A DNA stretch of 64,000 nt from Acanthochlamys bracteata (lineage: Eukaryota > Streptophyta > Magnoliopsida > Pandanales > Velloziaceae): contig CM034127.1 in NCBI GenBank assembly GCA_019914995.1, positions 12,436,269 to 12,500,268 of the forward strand. Reading direction: 5' to 3'. Positions 38,197-50,967 of this stretch are shown here, one piece after another (position 1 is the first letter of the stretch; the number at the start of each line of letters is the position of its first letter). The notes below the pieces were generated by a model that made no database searches, was not told the DNA's origin, and was given only the letters and a program-made list of their open reading frames with translations. The position numbers were made by a program, and so were the translations under genes.

Positions 38197-40165
38197 TTCG
38201 GCACCACCTGTTTTCAATGTTTTAAACTGAATTGAATAGAAATGTTATGCTTATGCTACGCAGCGAGTGCACATGTTTAGTAGATGTGATCTCAAATTCT
38301 CAACTAACAAAAATTTCAAACAAATGTGAGCCAGAATTTATATGACTGAAAGTTTAGTTCAGGAATTTAAATTTGATCATTCAGCTACTCCCTGCTACTT
38401 TACTACATGGAAAAAACTAAACACTGACAAGCGATTATATCTCAGCAGATATGTACTTAATTAAGTTGGATAGTTGTTAAAATAATTAACATTTACGTAT
38501 ATCTCCAAATTTCTTATATATTAAAGTAAGTAATGCATGATTACTAATTAGGTAAAAGAGGCAGTAGTTTATACATGTAGTCTGATTAGTCCGCGTGTTA
38601 AGTTCAACCACCCAATCCGTTAGATCTTCTGTAAGACTAGTTTTATACATTCTTGGATTTTGCTTCTACAACTTGCTGTTAATCAACTGTTTATTCTTTT
38701 TTTCTGAAAACTAATTTGGTTAAGAAAAACTTTGACAATAGTGCTATTTTATCCTTGGAACATGTCCAATATATATGACTTAGAACACTTATGAATTACT
38801 AATTAGGTTAATGAAGTATTCTAGTCTCACACTTATGATGATTTTCTACGTGTTTCTTTTAGACAACATCACATAAATACTTCAAAGTTTTGGACAATTT
38901 CGATTTTAATGTTAGTGAAGTTATCATTGAGTCATGACTGCGTGCGAAGCTAGTGATAGCAACTTATTAACTGAAAAGCTAGTCCTGTATTTTGAAGACT
39001 TTGATGTTAACATGTTGCGTCTTATTCTATATGGCTTGAATGAAGCGAGAATTTTCATCAATCAACTAAGTTTTGATAGTTCGTTTATAAACACTTTGCT
39101 TTATACTTTATTTGTATTGTAAATATACATGGAAAGGAATGATGAAAGTAAAAGCAATTCCTATATACGCTTAGCGTTTGTTTTGATTTATTAATAAAAA
39201 AGAAAGAAAATTATTTTTCTTTCCTCACCATATTTCATGTTGAATTATGTACCTACCGAATTAGTGGATACATATGGTGACAAATAGGGAAACAAATTTG
39301 CTTCCCCTTTTGTTCTTTTATTTTTAAAATTTTTAGTTATTTTTAATTAGATATTTTTTAATTAAATATTTATTTAACGAATATGTGTTATTTTTTATTA
39401 CATAATTTATAACTTTTATATTTATTTAAGTTTAATTAATTTTAGTTGGCAGAGAAAATAATAAAAACTATATAATCAAATTTTTTAATTTAAAATTTAC
39501 TTAATTTTATTAAATTATATCAAACATTATTACAAAAATTAAATTAATATAAAAAATTAATCTAAAAATTATATTAATAAAATTAGTTTAAGTTATATTA
39601 CTTAAATTAATTTAAAATCATATTAATAAAAGTTAAACTAATATAAATAAAATAACATTTAAATTTTTTATAAAAAATTTACTTTATTTACTTATTCATT
39701 TATCTATCTATTTAAACATAGATAATCGTTACTCTTATTATATATTCAAATATTATAAAATTAAATAATTATTTTTTTATTCATTTTTTAATTATTTTTC
39801 TAATATATTCTCTTATTTTTTTTTTTTAACCATGTATCTAAACATACTCTTAGAGTTTAGATGAATGCGCTAAGTCTTATACTAAAGATGTTCTGTTTTA
39901 TACTAAGTTAGATGATTTTTTTATACTTTTTTCAATAATTTGTAAACTCATTTCTGTAAAAGTGAATTTTCATAAAGTCGTTTCTTGTAAAAATGAACAC
40001 ATCTTAAATCAAACTTATGTGAATAAAATGAAAGCGGTTTATGTGAAGCACAACTCACTGCTTAGTTCTCTATCAAATCAATTCCATTTGTTTCTCTGCT
40101 TGTAGAACACCAGTTGGTTAAGAAGGAAATAGAAAACAACACTAATAATAATAAGAACGTGTTTA

Positions 40166-40393
40166 GGGTGTGTTTTGAAATACTTATAAGTATTTTTTTA
40201 AAATTTATTTCTATATTTAAAAATAAGTTTTACGTTTTTATCTCAAAAAATTAATAAAATAAATAACTTACAACATAATATTTTAATTTTTAAAATTTTA
40301 AATAAAAATTTATTAAATATTATAAAATTTATTTAAAAATATAAAATACAAAAATAATTTAAAAAAATTTATAAGCGTTGCCAAACGTTAGAG
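40166..40393 (+). mobile_element. Tourist-like MITE copy with TTA target duplication
   Basis: Left terminus GGGTGTGTTTTGAAATACTT follows TTA at 40163-40165. Right terminus GCGTTGCCAAACGTTAGAG is followed by TTA at 40394-40396. The termini are imperfect inverted repeats around GTTTGG. The interior is about 228 bp of A/T blocks. Confidence 0.6.
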
Positions 40394-41540
40394 TTAGCTA
40401 TGAATAAGAAAATGAGCCCATATTCTTAAAGCCTATATAAGAGTCAGGCCCACAAATCGCTATTATGTTTGTTTGTTATTGATGTACCTACGTGTTTGGT
40501 TATTGTAAATCTTTCACCTATACAGTGTGACACAGTGAGCCAGTGAAGAAATAGAAAAGAAGAATTACTGCTAGAGAAAATCATCACAGAACAATTTTCA
40601 ATCTCGCGCAAGCACAACTAAGAAGTTTTAACTAAAATAGTCACAATTTTAAAATTTTTCTGCTTATGCTTGTGAGTCTTAACGTGAATGCAGTTCGGAT
40701 AGATTTTCTTTGAATTTTTAAAAGTAATCTCAACAAATACTACATGCTTGAAACCCTTCTTTTTTAATTGCTGGTATATTATAATACCAGATGAAGTCAT
40801 GGAGATGGTAATTATGGATCTCAATTTACAGAGAATGAACTAGTATGAAATAGCTGTTTTTCACAAATATATGTAACTGATTTCTGGAGTTCTACTTCGT
40901 CTTATATCAGATGCAGGAGGGCGACGTGCTTTACGTAGAAGGCTGTCTACTAGTTGAGCATCCATTAAACTTCACCTTTAATTAGTTAACTATGTCATGG
41001 CAACAACGTGACTATCTTAGCTTGTAATATGTGTTGGATCTTCAAATTAATTTAAGTCCTGATTAGTAAGGAAAGAGTTTGAAAATAATGCTCCAATAAA
41101 ACATAAATTAGTCAATTTAAAAATGAACTAATAACTCATTTTAAATTAAATCAAATAGATTCCAATTTAATAGACTTAACAATATTGTTTAATAAATTCA
41201 TATTAAGTAAGTGCTGAAATAGATACATATTATAAACATGAAAAAATTCATATAATCTTATTCTAAATTAGTCGGATAAAATTTTCTAATTTATTAAATA
41301 TGGACTTAGATTCAGGCATTCTTTGGGGTTGGGTTCTCTTTTTCGACCTCCAAAACATTTTCTACAATATTCTAATTTTTTTAAATATTTGAAAGTCATA
41401 TACAAATTAGTTACCTTAATACCAAAACTTACTATCCCATTTACAAAACTACCAAAATTTTTCACGTTATTCATATTTAAAGTAAAAGAGAACATGCGCC
41501 AAAATTTTCTCAGAGCATGTTGCACACCTTTCGAGCATCA

Positions 41541-41843
41541 ATGAAGTTAGCAGTGGACAACATTACAGGGAAATTCTTCTACGTAGAGATCAGAGAAAAT
41601 GCAACAGTGGAAGAATTGAAGAAGCAGATTGGAAAAATAGATGAATCAAGAATAGTGCTTCTGGCACGTGGCGGAGATAACCGGATCATGAGAGGTGACC
41701 AGAAAATCTTAGAAGAGTACGGTATTCGAGAAGGATCTCTACTTTACTTGTTCTTTGTTCCGGTCAGTACGAGTGCATCGTCGCCGGAGTTGTTCCAAAA
41801 TAATAACACTTTTGTTCTAGTTGAAGGGTCCTGGTTCTTCTAA
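41541..41843 (+). CDS. Small ubiquitin-like fold protein
   Basis: A single-exon frame of 100 residues from MKLAVDN; an in-frame ATG at 41517 would add eight residues. The first 75 residues follow the ubiquitin beta-grasp pattern: KLAVDNITGKFFYVEI, then the helix TVEELKKQIG, then ESRIVLLARGG, DQKILEEYGIREGSLLYLFF. There is no C-terminal Gly-Gly, so it should not be conjugated; the short tail ends EGSWFF. It resembles isolated plant ubiquitin-like domain proteins of unknown role. It could also be the remnant of a longer ubiquitin-domain gene, since orphan exons follow at 42.4-42.8 kb. Coding-like composition stands out from the AT-rich surroundings. Confidence 0.65.
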   Translation: MKLAVDNITGKFFYVEIRENATVEELKKQIGKIDESRIVLLARGGDNRIMRGDQKILEEYGIREGSLLYLFFVPVSTSASSPELFQNNNTFVLVEGSWFF

Positions 41844-42428
41844 AAAGGGTTTGATTGTTTTGATTAGATTGGTTCTTCAAATAAAATTACATAGTTCTTC
41901 TAAACATGTTGATCCGTTTGATCGCTGATCTTAGGCACCTGAATAAATGACTTTGACACTAGAAATAAACATAATTTTGTCTTATTTTGCCTACATATTG
42001 TAATGAGATCTTGTATCCACTTGTCCTCATTGTATAAAGGCTTTTGGAATATTTTCCATATATTCAGGACACCCATTCTTACCGGAGTTAGGGTTGGCAT
42101 TCCACCTAAACGGAAACCCAAGTATTTTCCACATGGCACTCCATCCAATCTGACAATAATATAATGTTTCTTACTTTTTAGGAACAATTATTGAATGCCT
42201 CAGAAGTCTTTCACGATCAAGTTCTTTACATGCTATGATTCATGAAGATCTTTAAATGAATATTTGCTGTTCCTAGTACTGGGAGCTGTTCCCAATGCTG
42301 GAAGCTGTTTCCTGTAATTCAAGTATATAATTATAAGCTCGTTGAGCAGAAAGGGGAGGAGAGTTAATCTTATTTTCTTAACTTGTTCCATTAGAATTAG
42401 TTAACTTGATTTGTTATTTAGCTAATAG

Positions 42429-42782
42429 CTTGCGATTCTCTATGGAACTGCATCAGTCAGGTCCAGGCAAGCATAAAGGACTCTAATTCTCTTGTTTTAC
42501 TCATTTTACCTTATGTCATTCATAATTCTGCTGGAGTACCTACGTCTGTCAGTTTTACCAGATAATTGAGAAAGATGAAACAATTCTTAAGGCGTTAAGA
42601 AAAAGAAGGCAAACAATTCTTGGCAATATTCGTGACAATGATGAGGCCGGCACCAATTACAACAAGGTCGTATATTTTCTTCTTCTGCTCTATTACAATG
42701 CCTTGCTACTACAACTTGCCAACAATAGTTTTCGTTGTTATTTCCTTTTTACCAGGAGATTGAAGAGACCGAAAAGCACTGA
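42429..42782 (+). pseudogene. Orphan exon group, unknown protein
   Basis: Three exon-like blocks join in frame: 42429-42460, 42553-42666 and 42756-42782. They have consensus acceptors (AATAG, TGTCAG, ACCAG) and GT donors, and end in a stop. The peptide is basic and helical ([20 protein letters not shown], then NIRDND, then EIEETEKH). I do not recognise the family and see no start codon or upstream exons apart from the ubiquitin-fold gene 600 bp away. It may be the 3' end of a decayed gene or part of an unusual transcript. Confidence 0.3.
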
Positions 42783-44150
42783 TTCCTTTTCCAATAAATG
42801 ATTGATGAAGCTATTACAACAATGGAAACAAAACCTACCCGGACATTCCCAGTCAGTACAGGCTCTTGGTTAGTATCCTCTCGATATGAAGGAAACTCGA
42901 AGGCTGTACTATTACTACGAATGAGAAACCCGTGTGTTGATAAATATGCAGGACGGCTAACACATTCCTGCCCTGAATGTTATTCTCGTTTTATCTTCCA
43001 AATTGAAGTGCTAGTTGTATGGCTAGTCATTTGTTTTCAGAGAATGTAAGAAATATTGAGGACAATGTTATCATACATATTCACTTTTAGTCTGTTCTTT
43101 TGCACATAAAAGTCACTTTACTCTACTAAAAAATTACTTCTAATTTATTTTTTATTATAAAAAAAAGCATAAAAAATTACTCCAACTAATTTTAAATAAA
43201 AAAATATATTATTTTTAATAACACTATTTTTAATAATTCATTTTTAAAAAACTCAATTTCAAGTCCAAAAGAACGCATCCTTTGTATGTATTTCACTTTC
43301 TGTCCTAAGCAGGAATCTTGGTTAAGAGACAGAACACAAATGCAGAGAGTTTATCAGTTGCCGCTGGCAGGGGAGAGCTTTTACACCTTACTTAATCAGC
43401 ACCAAGGAACACCAATCTCGTTTTTTTTACCGTTTTTGCCCTTCTCTTACAGTTTTTGCCTCTCTGTACAGTGATAGGAAAAAAGTTTCTGGTAGTCTAT
43501 TGAGGAATCAGCTGTGCTGCCAGGAAACGTGTCTAAGTTGTAAATATCAGGTTCCTTTCTGTCAGCCTGCAGTTTGTATATGACATTTTTCTGTAAACAA
43601 ATTTGATTAATTTTGCTTTTATTACACAAATCTGTACTTCTACGTGTAAGGTACCCACGACTATGGTCTACAATAACTTTGTAGCTTCAAAAGGTTCCTG
43701 TTATGTTGCTCTGTGCCGACAAAAAAGGAAGGAATTCTTGAAGAGATCCAAAATGAAGGTTCTCATACGTTGTAGCTCGCAAACTCTTACTACAAGTACA
43801 GGTTGTAAATTTTAAAGATGATGCATGTGTGTTCAGACATTTAGGTGCCTTTTCTTTTTTTGCAGTGATTTATTGAGTTTTTTTTTTGGGTAATTTTTGA
43901 GAAGTAAATTACTATGAACAATAGTACTTAAAATAAGTTTAATATTTATGTGTTTTAATAGCTAGAAATGAGTTAAAAATTATTATTTTTATTTAATGGA
44001 AAGTGAATTATGAGACAAAAAGAACGCACACTATTTTTACTTGGTAATCTCAAAGGTCAGGCTGTTATAGATTTATCTTTGTTGGATTATTCTTTATATG
44101 TATATGTTATTGTTGTCTAAAAACTAAAGTAGTTCACAAAACAATAATTA
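42783..44150. other. Intergenic region upstream of the acyltransferase gene
   Basis: No credible gene. Short open frames at 42798-43049, 43286-43474 and 43603-43815 have no domain. The region becomes AT-rich toward the MITE copy at 44.15 kb. Confidence 0.5.
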
Positions 44151-44398
44151 AAGTGCGTTTGAAATGGTTTATAAAATAAAATTTTTATAAATAAAAAATA
44201 TTTTTTTTTAAAAATAAATTTTATTTTTTTATTTTTAAAAATATAATAAAAATATATAATAAAAAAATTTTGTTATGTAGAATTTTTTTATATTTTTAAA
44301 TTTTAAATAAATTTCTAAATATTATAAAATATATATTAAAAAATGTAAAATAAAAAATTAAAAAATTTTGTTGAAAAAATGAAAAGTCAAAGGCACTC
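44151..44398 (+). mobile_element. Tourist-like MITE copy with TTA target duplication (best example)
   Basis: Left terminus AAGTGCGTTTGA and right terminus TCAAAGGCACTC are inverted repeats matching at 10 of 12 positions. TTA lies at 44148-44150 and again at 44399-44401. The interior is about 225 bp of A/T blocks with no open frame. TTA duplication and the GTTTG-type terminus are hallmarks of PIF/Harbinger-derived Tourist elements. Confidence 0.65.
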
Positions 44399-44753
44399 TT
44401 AGAAATAACAACTTTCCAAAGCACAAAAGTTTTATAAATAACCAATTAAATTTTTTAGAATTAAACTACTTTTTGTCAAAAACATTAACTTTTAATTACT
44501 TTATAAATATAATTAAAAAGATCAATTCAAATAATAAAAGAATATGAAACAAAATACAATAAAGAAATAAATAACTTTTAGCAAGTGTCCTCTGTTTCAG
44601 TATCTAATCTCGACAAACTAACTACCAGATCATTTTGACCGGTTCCCGTTTTCTTCTCCTCCGTCTCATTCTCCACCTCAGGTGACGTTCGTCGGAAAAC
44701 CAACTCTCTCCACAACCCTGAACCCTAACCAAATCCAATCAATCAAGCAATCC

Positions 44754-47700
44754 ATGGCGGCGGGAGCTGAGATCGAGATAGTATCGCAGCAGCAGCAGCA
44801 GCAGGGAGGCGGCGAAAGCAGTGCTGGCGCAACAGAACCACCTACGGAGCTCGTCCTTGACGTCTACTCCGCCGCCGCGTACGGCGATCTCGAGAAGCTC
44901 AGGAAATTCGTCGACGGCGAGGATAAATCGATCAATCTACCTGATCCTAACGGTTACTTCCCTCTTCAGTGGGCTTCTCTCAACAACAACACCGACATCG
45001 CTCAGTTCATCATCGAGGTATATAGAACTACAATCTTCTTCTTCCTTCGCTGATGCTGTTATTCACACACTCTCTGCTCAGGTCACGTGCTAGGCACGTG
45101 ATCTCCCTGTTACGGTCCCCTCCCGGTGAACTTTCACAGCTGCTCTATTCTTTAGCTGAACAGCTTCTGTGTTGCTTATTGGCATGCCTTGTTCAATTTT
45201 GTTTACTATATGTTTATGGTCTGTTGCTTGTCTTTGGCATGAAGCATGGTGGAGATGTAAACGTGGCGGATAGATCAGGACAGACAGCGTTGCACTGGGC
45301 AGCTGTACGGGGATCAACGCTAGTGGCTGACTTGCTTCTGCTGAGTGGAGCACGTGTTGAGGCTGCTGATGCCAATGGCTACCGGGTGAGGATGGTTTCT
45401 TGCTTGCAGTTATGGTGATTGCTGGATCCCTGAAGGCTTTAGCTAGTTTTCAGTAGTATCTTATCATAGCGCTTAATATTTTCATTCAATTTCAATACTC
45501 TATGAATTTGGTGCAATCAGATGACTTTGGCCTTCATCTCTGTCCATATGCCTTTGTTAAATTTGAGAGAATTTTTACTCTCTATGTCAGCTTGTCTATG
45601 TTGCCTGTTCATGTAAGTTCTCTTCAAAGATGTGATGCAAATAACAGAACACAAGTTCAGTGCACCTTTCATTTTAGTCATATACCTTCAAAACATACTT
45701 TGTGACAAATGAAAGTACAGATGTTCCATGAAGAAGAGGATATATCTTGTCATCTAGGAATGGTTTGTTCAGTTTCCTTCAGTTGTTTCCTTGAACTATA
45801 ACAGTGATGAATTTGTAGCATTGAAATTCATGTATATTTTCTTATAGCAGTTAATGAATTAAGTCTCCTTTTAAGGCGTAGTGATGATATGATGAAGTCT
45901 CTTGCAGTTAGTATTTTGTGTTTACTTTATCTGCAATATCTTAAGATATGGAAAGAAGTCTCTTCCATGGCCAAGTGAATAACTAACATCATGTGAACAG
46001 CCTTTGCGACCATTTGGTGCAGTGGATCTAGGCCACATTGCTTTATTTAGGGAAATTAGGTTTACTGTTTTACTCGTTACCTACCGGTGGGCTATGGCAT
46101 GACTTGTGGACTTTTTCAGCATAGACAAGATTAGCTTCAGAGGGGCTGGTGTCATAGTGTAGGTATCATATAAATGTTGGCATCATGTCATTGCTTTGTC
46201 TCACCACACAATTGAATGGAGCCTGCCCTGAATGTGGTGGGACCCCACCAAATTGTGTGGTAAGATGAGTAAGTGATATGGTGTAACCATTTCACAATAT
46301 ACCATCTCTAGTGTCATATAGGAGAATCTGTTACCATTAGGATTTTTCAGTTTAATGGATATGAAAAAAAAATCTTGTATGCTGGCATGGAGCGATTCGG
46401 AGATGGTGCTCTAGGTAGCTGGGTCCTCTCTTGCTTGTATGTTAGTGCATCAGCAATTGATGCTCATTGAATATCTTCATTTTTCAACTGCAAGACATCA
46501 TCTTGTCGCCATAGGATGATAGGAGCAGTTATTCTACGTAGGAGTACAGTGTACATGCAAGGGCCCTAACTTGCATAGTTGCTATTAAAAATGGTAGAGA
46601 GATTGCATGCGGGTAGCCTTTGCTTGATTTATCAAGTCGACATGTACAAAGGCCTTGAATTAAAGAGATTGCTGTGAAAATGGGTTGCTGAATTTTATAT
46701 ACTGAGCTGGTAGACATCATATGTATACCATTTTGGTGAATTTAGATTTCTAAAGTTCAGATGTATTTTCTGCATCAGGCAGTTCATGTTGCAGCGCAGT
46801 ATGGACAAACAAGTTTCTTAAATCACATTATTGCTAAGTATGGAGCTGAGTTTGATGCACCAGACAATGATGGAAGGAGTCCGTTGCACTGGTATAATTT
46901 TTTACTGGCACTTGCAGTTGATTAGCTAGGTTATTTGGGAAAAATGTAATAATGTAATAGCTTTTGGCATACATATGCTTTAGCATCCTTTGTGAAGCTT
47001 GTTGTGGATCAAACTAGGGCTAGTTAGACTGGATCACATGGATATACTCACCTCAAGTCCTCAGTGGTAACATACCATTTCCCCTTTTCAAACCCATTTC
47101 AAACACATACTCACAAGATCGTCATCTCTCAAACTTTTGAGCTGTATACATCGTGCTTCTCTTGCCAATTTTATGTTTTATCCGTTTAGCCTTTTTATAA
47201 AGTTGAGAGCTGAGAAAATGAAACAATCTATTCTTCAGTTTCTTAGATTTGGCATACTGCAAAATATTCCCTAGCAGCAGGCACATTTTACTCTCACCTA
47301 TACCATACATTTACAATATTCCCAGCTATTATATTATCAATGTTTTCTGTCTTATCTACAGGGCTGCTTATAAGGGATTTGCTGACACTGTGAGGTTACT
47401 TCTGTTCAGAGATGCTACCACAGGCAGACAAGATAAAGAAGGTACTTAAGAGCGTCGTAGATGTTTTATACAGGTATTTTCATTATAATTTGAAAAATTG
47501 GTTGATGATGAACTTTTAGGAGAAGTATGAGAGAGATATCTAACAAACAGTATTTGGTCATTCCTATACTAAATGAATGAAGTGCAGCAATCTACTACAA
47601 GGCATCCTAAATATTTTCTTTGAGAAGGAATAATGGAATATCAGTTGGGAAAGTCAGAAGCACTTATCTTATGTTAACTCCTTGTGTAATTAACTGATAA

Positions 47701-50700
47701 TAGTTTAAGCTATGTGAATCCTTTGTGAACTGTGAAAGCATTTTGTATGGATGAGCTCATTAGCACTTACAAGCACATTGTAAGATGTTTTCATAGTTAT
47801 GTTGATTGCTGTGCCATTATATGTATACACAGGTTGTACACCTTTGCATTGGGCTGCAATAAGAGGTAATTTGGAGATTTGCACCGTGCTTGCACATGTT
47901 GGGAACAAGCAAGAGCTCATGGTGAAGGATAAATCTGGGTTTACTCCTGCTCAGCTTGCCTCTGATAAAGGTCATCGGCATGTTGCTTATATCCTCGTAC
48001 GTATTATTTGGAATATTGGATTATATGCTTCAAGTCGGCTCTGTATAGCATCTACTCGATAGAACTTGTCTTCCTGTTATTTGTAAAAATAAGAACAAAG
48101 TCTTATGTCTTATGGGGGATGTTACTATAGTGGTCGTTATAACTGTAAGTAGTTTTCACTGACTTAGAGAACTTTAGCATGTCTTGTAAGTCCATAGTTT
48201 TGTTTGGGTCGTTTCTTGTCGATCAGAGAGGATGGATATGTGGCCTCTTTTATCTCTTTTAAGTTATATGCAAGTCTTCTAATTCATGGGTTGACTTAGT
48301 GATTTTTTTGTTGCTTTTATAGTCCAATGCAGCAAAGGCAAATGGAAATTTCTTGGATGACAAGTTATGCGGTGGAAGGCTTGGGAAAATTGGATATGCT
48401 CCCATTTTGTTTTCTGTTATTATAGTTCTGGTGGCCCTTTTCATGAACTCTATTGTGTTGGGTGAGTGCTATTATTTTCTCAATCAAATGTTTGCAAGAT
48501 ATCATTTTTATTTGATTATCTCATAATTGGGTCAAACATCCGTTCTATTTGCAGCATCAAAATTTCCGACAGTTACTGCTGCAGTCGGACTTTGGAGCTG
48601 GATTGCCATTTCTCTTGCATTTGGTGCAACTTTAATGTTATACAGATTGAGTAGGTAAGTTTGTTGTTTAGGTGCTTTTCATTGATGTGTCATAGGTGTT
48701 GTTTTTGTTGGCCTTCTCTCAATTCTTGATGTGCGGTAGCAATTTCATTTTTCTTTGACCATTAGTGAGTTTTCTATTTTAGCTACATTTAACTGTTGTT
48801 GCTGTTGTCTTTGTTGTTGTTGTTTCATTGTTCTTGTAAAGCCTATTCAGTAGTGATGAGGCCACTGTTGTTGATACTCAAATTTTATAATGGACTCTAT
48901 ATTTGCTTGTGCTTACAGAAGCTTATAAGAGTCATAGTAGGTTATTGAACCAGAACTAGAGAGGAATGCTTATTACTGATGATTGTATTATATTTCATGT
49001 TGTTTTTGAATGTACCTTCTATTTGGTTGTTATGCTATATCTGCACATTTTACTATGGACTTAGTTATTTAGTATGCTATTGCAGCAAGGATCCAGGTTA
49101 CATTAAGGCGCATTCCGGAAAGAGTGACAGACAAACAGCTGTAGATGTATGAAACTTCCTAACTTATGCTTGCATTTATTTAACGCTGCCTGCAGTGCAT
49201 ACAGAGTTATGATTTCGTGAAAGATACATTTTTTACTTTTCATGATAATTTACAATTTAGTATTAGTTCTTTTTTTGCCATTTTCGTTAGTATTATTTAG
49301 CAATAACTGAGAAGATTCATAGAAAACTGAAGTATGTGCCAATTTCCTTGCTCAATTTCCTAAAGATTAATTCCCTATATGTAGTAGGTTATATCACTTG
49401 TTTCTAATGGTCGTAATAGGAGTTGATGTAAGCTACAATCCTATTATATTTTGCTATTTGGTTTAATTATGATGAGCAGATTGAAGTTTAACATGGTTTT
49501 CCTTTGTCAGTTCTTTTCTTTGTGCCAACATCTTTGTCTGGATAAAAGATCCAAGAAAAATGATTTCTTTATCGGATGATCAATTTGATGATTAAAGCCA
49601 ACAAGAGCTGCTTTCAAAATATGAAGAATTTTAAAAACATTGTTAATCACAAGAAAGAGCATTTTGGTAACTTTGTGTCTTATCAAGTTTGGGCATCCAG
49701 TTTATTTTTCCACTGTTGACAAGTATATCCTTTCTGGACAGGACCCTCTATTGGATATCGATCTAAACAATTCATCCGGTTGGAGAGGCAATTGGTCTCA
49801 GCTATGCCCTACCTGTAAGGTATGTGCTCATAGAAAACATGGTGACTTACAATGCTCCTTCATAGTTTGTAGTGCAACAAGGAATTAAAGCTGTATGTGT
49901 TTTTTCTCCAAAACAGGAATATCCTGAGGAAATAGTTCTTTTTTCTTTTGTTGAAGGAATGAGGAAATAGTTAAATTGATACTTTGATTGTTGCCAGATT
50001 ATCCGACCGCTACGTTCAAAACACTGCCCTACTTGTAAACACTGTGTGGAGCAGTTTGATCATCATTGCCCATGGATATCCAATTGCGTTGGGAAGGTGA
50101 GAGTTATGTTGTCCATCATGATGTAAATAATTTCGCTGGTATCCATTGTCTATGTAGATACACGGGTTATCATAATATACTGCTATTCAAGGATATTGAT
50201 TATGCCTTACTGTTGTTCTGTCCCTTGCAGAAAAATAAGCGGGACTTTTTCATTTTTGTTTGCATGGGAACTAGCAGTCTGTTTCTTGGTGCAGTCATTG
50301 CGCTTCACAGTGAGTTCTTTGATACAGAAAATTGAGTTCTTTCCTCTTTTCAACAGTCCTGAGAGATGGCAAATCAATCTTTCCTATGAAAATATGCAGG
50401 ATTATGGACAGGATCCCAGTCGATCCAGTCTTCAGATACTTGGCTTCACCATGTCTTTGTAGACCATAAAGGAGCTTTAGCTTTTCTTGTTATGGATGTA
50501 TTACTATTATGCGGTGCTTTGGCTTTGACCGTGGCACAGGCATCACAGGTAACAATTTTGGCATATGCTGATTATTTAGTTTGGCCAATTAGCACTTGTT
50601 CACGAACTTCATAGTGGCGTTGCCTAGATTTGATTTTCTGTTCGTCACTTAGAATTTATACACCATTAGCATTCACATTTGTGTAGCCCAATGGAAAGCT

Positions 50701-50967
50701 TGTTACCAGAAAACCCTGCTAGGATATCTTTGCAGTTTTGCTAAATTGAATACATCCTGATAAAGCTTTCGTTTGCAGATAGCACGAAATATAACCACGA
50801 ATGAATTAGCAAATGCTTCCAAGTACGCATATCTCAGGGGACCAGAAGGACGATTCAGAAATCCATATAATCGTGGTTGGCGAAAGAATTGCTCGGATTT
50901 CTTTATTAATGGCTACACAAATGATGATGAAGTCGAATGGCAAACTCTTGAACAAGTTGCAAGATGA
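44754..50967 (+). CDS. PAT23: Ankyrin-repeat DHHC protein S-acyltransferase (PAT23/TIP1 type)
   Basis: Thirteen exons: 44754-45017, 45245-45385, 46779-46891, 47362-47441, 47833-47996, 48323-48461, 48555-48654, 49086-49146, 49742-49819, 49998-50096, 50231-50309, 50400-50548 and 50779-50967. They join in frame to 551 residues. After a Gln-rich N-terminus, about six ankyrin repeats span 35-265 ([36 protein letters not shown]). Two membrane spans follow, then the Cys-rich DHHC domain; DHHC itself is at 401-404 within [18 protein letters not shown], then two more spans. The conserved [14 protein letters not shown] and [18 protein letters not shown] follow. Known activity: palmitoyl transfer to protein cysteines at Golgi or plasma membranes; Arabidopsis TIP1 controls tip growth. 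The short C-terminus fits the shorter PAT23 better than TIP1/PAT24, so the symbol is tentative. An in-frame ATG at 44682 would add 24 residues. Confidence 0.9.
46203..46261. repeat. Foldback in an intron of the acyltransferase gene
   Basis: ACCACACAATT at 46203-46213 and AATTGTGTGGT at 46251-46261 are perfect 11-bp inverted repeats. Between them, TGGTGGGACCCCACCA forms a second palindrome. The short hairpin could be a small foldback element or an RNA structure in intron 2. Confidence 0.5.

Larger units (their letters stand above)
33781..41540. other. Gene-poor AT-rich region
   Basis: Nearly 8 kb without a credible gene. It is dominated by A/T blocks, many of them copies of one MITE-like family (separate entries). 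Further weak, boundary-less copies are likely at about 33835-34035, 35285-35460, 35760-35960, 36020-36220 and 37700-37870. Open frames at 38934-39122, 40618-40824 and 41286-41525 show no domain and follow base composition. Confidence 0.6.

Noticed and set aside
38934-39122. 62-residue open frame in the AT-rich desert
   Set aside because: No domain, no splice context, and length expected by chance in this composition.
33781-41540. CRISPR-like or satellite array suggested by repeated AT blocks
   Set aside because: Copies are irregularly spaced, in both orientations and of transposon length with terminal repeats, which fits dispersed MITE-like elements.
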